From an uncultured Bacilli bacterium (GTDB taxonomy: Bacteria > Bacillota_I > Bacilli_A > RF39 > UBA660), in NCBI GenBank assembly GCA_934132915.1, contig CAKPAK010000035.1:1-17073 (forward strand): a stretch of 17,073 bases of DNA. Reading direction: 5' to 3'. Made by a program: the position numbers and the translations under genes. Shown piece after piece: positions 13,060 through 17,073 of this stretch. The notes under the pieces are model-generated. The model worked only from the letters and a program-made list of their open reading frames with translations. It did no database searches and was not told the DNA's origin. The stretch's first letter is position 1. Every line of letters starts with the position of its first letter.

Positions 13060-13117
13060 ATCTTTTAAAGAAAATATGATACACCTGGATATGTGTAAAG
13101 AAGGGAGGCGGAAATAT

Positions 13118-13528
13118 ATGGCAACAATTAACCAAAGACTAAGAGGAAAAGGACAAAAAAGAAGAAAAAGTAAATCACCTGCATTACTAACAAGATTAGA
13201 TACAGTAAATAATAAAACAGTAAATCAAAACTCTCCTCAAAAAAGAGGTGTTTGTGTACGTGTTGGAACAATGACTCCAAAGAAACCAAACTCAGCATTA
13301 AGAAAATATGCCCGTGTTAGATTATCAAATGGAATGGAAGTAACTTGTTACATCCCAGGAATTGGACACAACCTACAAGAACACTCAGTTGTATTAGTTC
13401 GTGGCGGACGTGTTAAAGACCTAATCGGTGTTCGTTATCACATCATCCGTGGAACAATGGATACAGCAGGAGTTCAAAATCGTATGCAAGGACGTTCTAA
13501 ATACGGAGCAAAAAGACCTAAAAAATAA
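13118..13528 (+). CDS. rpsL: 30S ribosomal protein S12
   Basis: S12 sits at the decoding centre of the small subunit. The start is set at 13118 (MATINQ, the universal S12 beginning), 9 nt after GGGAGG (13103-13108). An in-frame ATG at 13076 would add 14 residues and place the ribosome-binding site inside the coding region, so I reject it. The protein has 136 residues with the usual Gram-positive insertion. [11 protein letters not shown] (53-63) and the streptomycin-site lysines K55 and K100 are present, as is D101, the RimO methylthiolation site. The oddity is [11 protein letters not shown]103 replaces the Pro that is otherwise almost universal there (E. coli P91 counting Met). It is the first gene of the str operon. 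Confidence 0.97.
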   Translation: MATINQRLRGKGQKRRKSKSPALLTRLDTVNNKTVNQNSPQKRGVCVRVGTMTPKKPNSALRKYARVRLSNGMEVTCYIPGIGHNLQEHSVVLVRGGRVKDLIGVRYHIIRGTMDTAGVQNRMQGRSKYGAKRPKK

Positions 13529-13568
13529 AAATGAAAACAAAAAATAATTTGGTAAAGGAGGAGAAAAA

Positions 13569-14036
13569 ATGCGTAAGAGACGTGCAGTAAAAAGAGACGT
13601 ATTACCAGACGCTTTATACAAATCAAAAGTTGTTACAAAATTAATCAATCAAATCATGGTTGACGGAAAAAAAGGAACAGCACAAAGAATTGTATATGAT
13701 GCGTTTGATATGATTAAAGAAAAAACTGGCGAAGACGCTATGGTTGTATTCGAACGTGCAATGGAAAATATCAAACCTGCTCTAGAAGTAAAATCTAGAA
13801 GAGTAGGGGGAGCAAACTACCAAGTACCAGTAGAAGTAAAAGAAACTCGTAAGCAAACATTAGCTTTCCGTTGGTTAGCACAATATGCAAGATTAAGAAA
13901 TGGTCATACTATGGCTGAAAACTTAGCAAATGAAATCATCGATGCTTCAAATGGCATGGGTGCATCAGTGAAGAAGAAAGAAGATACACATAAAATGGCA
14001 GAAGCAAACAAAGCATTTGCTCATTATAGATGGTAG
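13569..14036 (+). CDS. rpsG: 30S ribosomal protein S7
   Basis: S7 is the primary assembly protein of the 30S head and lines the E site. The protein has 155 residues, as expected. It begins [20 protein letters not shown] (usually M-P-R-R-x-x-x-K-R-D-V-L-P-D), continues with [16 protein letters not shown] and [14 protein letters not shown], and ends with the invariant [19 protein letters not shown] strong GGAGGAG lies just before the start, in the 40-nt gap after rpsL. In other bacteria S7 represses this operon by binding near this gap; no clear site is visible here. Confidence 0.97.
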   Translation: MRKRRAVKRDVLPDALYKSKVVTKLINQIMVDGKKGTAQRIVYDAFDMIKEKTGEDAMVVFERAMENIKPALEVKSRRVGGANYQVPVEVKETRKQTLAFRWLAQYARLRNGHTMAENLANEIIDASNGMGASVKKKEDTHKMAEANKAFAHYRW

Positions 14037-14051
14037 AAAGGAAAAGACAAT

Positions 14052-16124
14052 ATGGCTCGAAAAATTTCGTTACAAAATACTCGTAACATTGGAATTATGG
14101 CTCACATTGATGCTGGTAAAACAACTTGTACAGAACGTATTTTATACCATACTGGAAAAATCCACAAAATTGGGGAAACTCATGATGGAGCAGCCCAAAT
14201 GGACTGGATGGAACAAGAACAAGAACGTGGTATTACCATTACTTCTGCTGCAACAACAGCATTTTGGAAGGGTTATCGTTTCAATATCATCGATACTCCA
14301 GGTCACGTAGACTTCACAATTGAAGTACAAAGAAGCTTAAGAGTATTAGATGGAGCTGTTTTATTACTAGATTCACAAGCTGGTGTTGAACCACAAAGTG
14401 AAACAGTATGGAGACAAGCAAATGAATATAAAGTACCAAGAATCATTTTCTCTAACAAAATGGATAAAATGGGTGCTGATTTCTACAAAAGCTTACAAAG
14501 CGTAGGTGACAGATTAGGAGCAAAAACTGCTGCTATTGAACTTCCAATTGGTGCAGAATCTGAATTCAATGGTGTAATTGACTTAGTTACCATGAAAGCA
14601 TATCACTTTGATGGAAAACAAGAAGAAAATTATACAGAAATTGAAATTCCAGAAGATTTAAAAGACAAAGCAGAAGAATATAGAAATATCTTAATTGAAG
14701 CTGCTGCAGACTTTGATGAAGAATTAATGATGACTTACCTAGATGGTGGTGAAGTTACTGTTGATGCATTAAAGAAAGCAATTCGTAAAGGTGTTTTATC
14801 TGCAGAATTCTTCCCATTCATGTGTGGAACTGCCTTAGGAAATATGGGAGTAAAATTACTTCTAGATGCTGTTGTAGATTACCTACCAGCACCAACAGAT
14901 GTTGCATCAATTGAATGCATGGATTCTAAAGGAAATGAAGTATTAAGACATCCATCAGATTCTGAACCATTCACTGCTTTAGCATTTAAAGTAATGACAG
15001 ATCCATTTGTTGGAAGACTTACATTCTTCAGAGTATATTCAGGTACATTAAAGAGTGGTTCTTATGTATTAAACTCAACAAAGAATGTCAAAGAAAGAGT
15101 AGGAAGAATTCTACAAATGCACGCAAATCACAGAGAAGAAATTTCAGAAGTATTCGCTGGAGATATCGGAGCAATCGTTGGACTAAAAAATACAACAACT
15201 GCTGATACACTATGTGATGAGAAAAATCCATGTATCATGAAAGGTATGGAATTCCCAGAACCAGTTATCTCGCAAGCTCTAGAACCAAAATCTAAAGCAG
15301 ACCAAGATAAAATGACATTAGCATTAACAAAATTAGTAGAAGAAGATCCAACATTTAGAATGCACACTGACCCAGAAACAGGTCAAACTGTAATTTCTGG
15401 TATGGGTGAATTACACCTTGATATCCAAGTAGATAGATTAAGAAGAGAATTTGGTGTTGAAGCAACCGTAGGAGCACCTCAAGTTGCTTATCGTGAAACC
15501 ATTACTCAAACTGCTGAATGTGAAGGAAAACACATCAAACAATCTGGTGGACGTGGACAATATGGACATGTTTGGATTCGTTTTGAACCAAATCCTGATA
15601 AAGGATATGAATTTGTAGACAATATCGTAGGAGGAGTAGTTCCAAGAGAATATATTTCCGTTATCGATAAAGGCTTACAAGAAGCAATGACAACTGGTAT
15701 TTTAGCTGGATACCCTATGGTAGACGTAAAAGCAACTTTATTTGATGGATCATACCATGATGTTGACTCATCAGAAATGGCCTTCAAAATTGCAGCAAGC
15801 TTAGCTTTGAAAGAAGCAAGAAACAAATGTAAACCAGTATTACTTGAACCAATCGTGAAAGTACAAGTTATTGTACCAGATGAATATTTAGGTAATGTTA
15901 TGGGAGATATTACATCACGCCGTGGAAAACCAATGGGACAAGAATCACGTGGTAACGCTCTAGCAATAGAAGCTATGGTACCACTAGCTGAAATGTTCGG
16001 TTATGCAACAAGCTTACGTTCAAATACACAAGGACGTGGAAACTTTACAATGACTTTGGATCACTATGAAGAAGTACCAAAATCAATTGCAGAAGAGATT
16101 ATCAAAAAAAATGGAGGAAATTAG
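14052..16124 (+). CDS. fusA: Translation elongation factor G
   Basis: EF-G is the GTPase that drives translocation of tRNA and mRNA on the ribosome and, with RRF, ribosome recycling. The 690-residue length is canonical. The GTPase motifs are AHIDAGKT (G1, 17-24), ERGITIT (G2, 58-64), DTPGH (G3, 81-85) and NKMD (G4, 135-138). The later domains are intact, including SGMGELHLD (about 446-454), [11 protein letters not shown] and the domain V segment [12 protein letters not shown]. No deletion or frameshift is seen. It lies 15 nt after rpsG, with AAAGGA 9 nt before the ATG. It is the ordinary housekeeping paralogue, judged by its position in the str operon. Confidence 0.98.
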   Translation: MARKISLQNTRNIGIMAHIDAGKTTCTERILYHTGKIHKIGETHDGAAQMDWMEQEQERGITITSAATTAFWKGYRFNIIDTPGHVDFTIEVQRSLRVLDGAVLLLDSQAGVEPQSETVWRQANEYKVPRIIFSNKMDKMGADFYKSLQSVGDRLGAKTAAIELPIGAESEFNGVIDLVTMKAYHFDGKQEENYTEIEIPEDLKDKAEEYRNILIEAAADFDEELMMTYLDGGEVTVDALKKAIRKGVLSAEFFPFMCGTALGNMGVKLLLDAVVDYLPAPTDVASIECMDSKGNEVLRHPSDSEPFTALAFKVMTDPFVGRLTFFRVYSGTLKSGSYVLNSTKNVKERVGRILQMHANHREEISEVFAGDIGAIVGLKNTTTADTLCDEKNPCIMKGMEFPEPVISQALEPKSKADQDKMTLALTKLVEEDPTFRMHTDPETGQTVISGMGELHLDIQVDRLRREFGVEATVGAPQVAYRETITQTAECEGKHIKQSGGRGQYGHVWIRFEPNPDKGYEFVDNIVGGVVPREYISVIDKGLQEAMTTGILAGYPMVDVKATLFDGSYHDVDSSEMAFKIAASLALKEARNKCKPVLLEPIVKVQVIVPDEYLGNVMGDITSRRGKPMGQESRGNALAIEAMVPLAEMFGYATSLRSNTQGRGNFTMTLDHYEEVPKSIAEEIIKKNGGN

Positions 16125-16133
16125 GAGATACTA

Positions 16134-16161
16134 TTGATTAATTTCCAAAATTTGATAAAAT
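16134..16161 (+). promoter_or_regulatory. Probable internal promoter for tuf
   Basis: TTGATT (16134-16139), a 16-nt spacer and TAAAAT (16156-16161) with a TGn extension (TGATAAAAT) lie in the 74-nt gap between fusA and tuf. No terminator is seen in this gap, so tuf would be expressed both from the operon and from its own promoter. Confidence 0.55.
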
Positions 16162-16198
16162 AGATTATGTAACTTAAGAAAGAGAGGAAAAGATATTT

Positions 16199-17073
16199 AT
16201 GGCAAAAGAAAAATTTGATCGTTCAAAACCACACGTTAATATTGGTACAATTGGACACGTAGATCATGGTAAAACTACTTTAACTGCTGCTATCACTAAA
16301 GTATTATCTGCTAAAGGTTATGCTCAATTCGAAGATTATGCTGATATTGATAAAGCACCAGAAGAAAGAGAAAGAGGTATTACTATCAATACTGCACACG
16401 TTGAGTATCAAACTGACAAACGTCACTATGCTCACGTTGACTGTCCAGGACATGCTGACTATGTAAAGAACATGATTACTGGTGCAGCACAAATGGATGG
16501 AGCAATCTTAGTTATTGCTGCAACTGATGGACCTATGGCTCAAACAAGAGAGCACATCTTACTAGCTCGCCAAGTTGGTGTACCTAGAATGGTAGTATTC
16601 ATGAACAAATGCGACATGGTTGATGATGAAGAATTATTAGACTTAGTTGAAATGGAAATTCGTGAATTATTAACAAGTTATGGATTCGATGGAGACAACA
16701 CTCCAATCATTAGAGGTTCTGCATTAAAAGCTCTTGAAGGAGATCCTAAATATGTAGAAAAGATTAATGAATTAATGGATGCTGTTGACGAATGGATTCC
16801 AACTCCTGAAAGAGATATTGACAAACCATTCTTAATGTCAATTGAAGACGTATTCACAATTACTGGACGTGGAACAGTTGTCACTGGACGTGTTGAAAGA
16901 GGACAATTAAAACTTAATGATGAAGTTGAAATCGTTGGACTTAGAGATACTAAGAAAACTGTTGTTACAGGAATTGAAATGTTTAGAAAAACTCTAGACT
17001 ATGCTGAAGCTGGAGATAATGCTGGTGTATTATTACGTGGTATTTCAAGAGATGACGTTGAAAGAGGACAAGT
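16199..17073 (+). CDS. tuf: Translation elongation factor Tu (3' end beyond window)
   Basis: EF-Tu delivers aminoacyl-tRNA to the ribosomal A site. The gene runs off the right edge; 291 of about 395 codons are present. The GTPase motifs are GHVDHGKT (19-26), RERGITI (57-63), DCPGH (81-85) and NKCD (136-139). The catalytic His is H85. Domain 2 is recognisable by [20 protein letters not shown]. The start [20 protein letters not shown] is canonical. The AGAGG ribosome-binding site (16183-16187) is 11 nt upstream, somewhat distant. There is no sign of disruption. Confidence 0.97.
   Translation, partial: MAKEKFDRSKPHVNIGTIGHVDHGKTTLTAAITKVLSAKGYAQFEDYADIDKAPEERERGITINTAHVEYQTDKRHYAHVDCPGHADYVKNMITGAAQMDGAILVIAATDGPMAQTREHILLARQVGVPRMVVFMNKCDMVDDEELLDLVEMEIRELLTSYGFDGDNTPIIRGSALKALEGDPKYVEKINELMDAVDEWIPTPERDIDKPFLMSIEDVFTITGRGTVVTGRVERGQLKLNDEVEIVGLRDTKKTVVTGIEMFRKTLDYAEAGDNAGVLLRGISRDDVERGQ

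Noticed and set aside
13076..13117. N-terminal extension of rpsL from the upstream in-frame ATG
   Set aside because: The strong GGGAGG would fall inside the coding region, the upstream ATG has no ribosome-binding site, and MATINQ is the standard S12 start.
14017..14310. 97-residue open frame overlapping rpsG and fusA
   Set aside because: It is an out-of-frame shadow of the start of fusA; both true genes are unmistakable.
15506..15826. 106-residue minus-strand frame inside fusA
   Set aside because: It is antisense to conserved EF-G domains IV/V with no promoter or ribosome-binding site.
1..17073. CRISPR array or insertion sequence
   Set aside because: No regularly spaced direct repeats, terminal inverted repeats or transposase-like proteins were seen on either strand.

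Overview
The window is AT-rich DNA from a low-GC Bacillota-type bacterium. Genes are tightly packed, ribosome-binding sites are strong (AGGAGG/AAAGGAG), promoters follow the SigA pattern, and tsaE-tsaB-rimI-tsaD and rpsL-rpsG-fusA-tuf occur in the usual Gram-positive order. UGA is used as a stop in several genes and is read in ATGA start/stop overlaps, so the code is the standard bacterial one and not the mycoplasma code. An uncultured gut Bacilli / RF39-like lineage would fit, but that placement is inference.

Layout. Positions 1-1276 hold two divergent genes for exported proteins whose N-termini resemble the SipW-dependent (TasA/camelysin) signal-peptide class. They are driven by mirror-image promoters that share the same sequence elements. 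Positions 1393-2639 hold two minus-strand genes: an unknown 159-residue cytoplasmic protein and a DUF5684-like membrane protein with a zinc-ribbon tail. Positions 2847-5315 are a compact tsaE-tsaB-rimI-tsaD operon for t6A37 tRNA modification. It is followed by tRNA-Asn(GUU), a t6A substrate, with no visible terminator between them. Positions 5634-6938 encode a membrane-anchored polysaccharide deacetylase of PgaB/IcaB type. Positions 7038-8141 pair an unknown protein with YqeK, an HD-domain Ap4A hydrolase.

Positions 8248-12891 are the least explained part. Four genes (153, 679, 617 and 98 residues) are translationally coupled by ATGA or TAATG overlaps, between one promoter and one terminator. 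The proteins are almost entirely helical or coiled-coil. The 679-residue protein ends in a segment whose pattern resembles the RelE/ParE toxin fold. The 617- and 98-residue proteins share a helical repeat resembling mTERF-type repeats. The two large proteins also appear to share an N-terminal module of about 80 residues. I recognise none of these as a named family.

Positions 12988-17073 are the str operon, rpsL-rpsG-fusA-tuf (tuf runs off the window). It has a strong extended -10 promoter, a leader of about 100 nt with a stable hairpin, and probably a separate tuf promoter. Ribosomal protein S12 has Ile where nearly all S12 proteins have Pro in the KDLPG loop, a position known from streptomycin-resistance and -dependence mutants.

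Recurrent traits are extended -10 promoters (TGnTATAAT-like) and intrinsic terminators that overlap stop codons.
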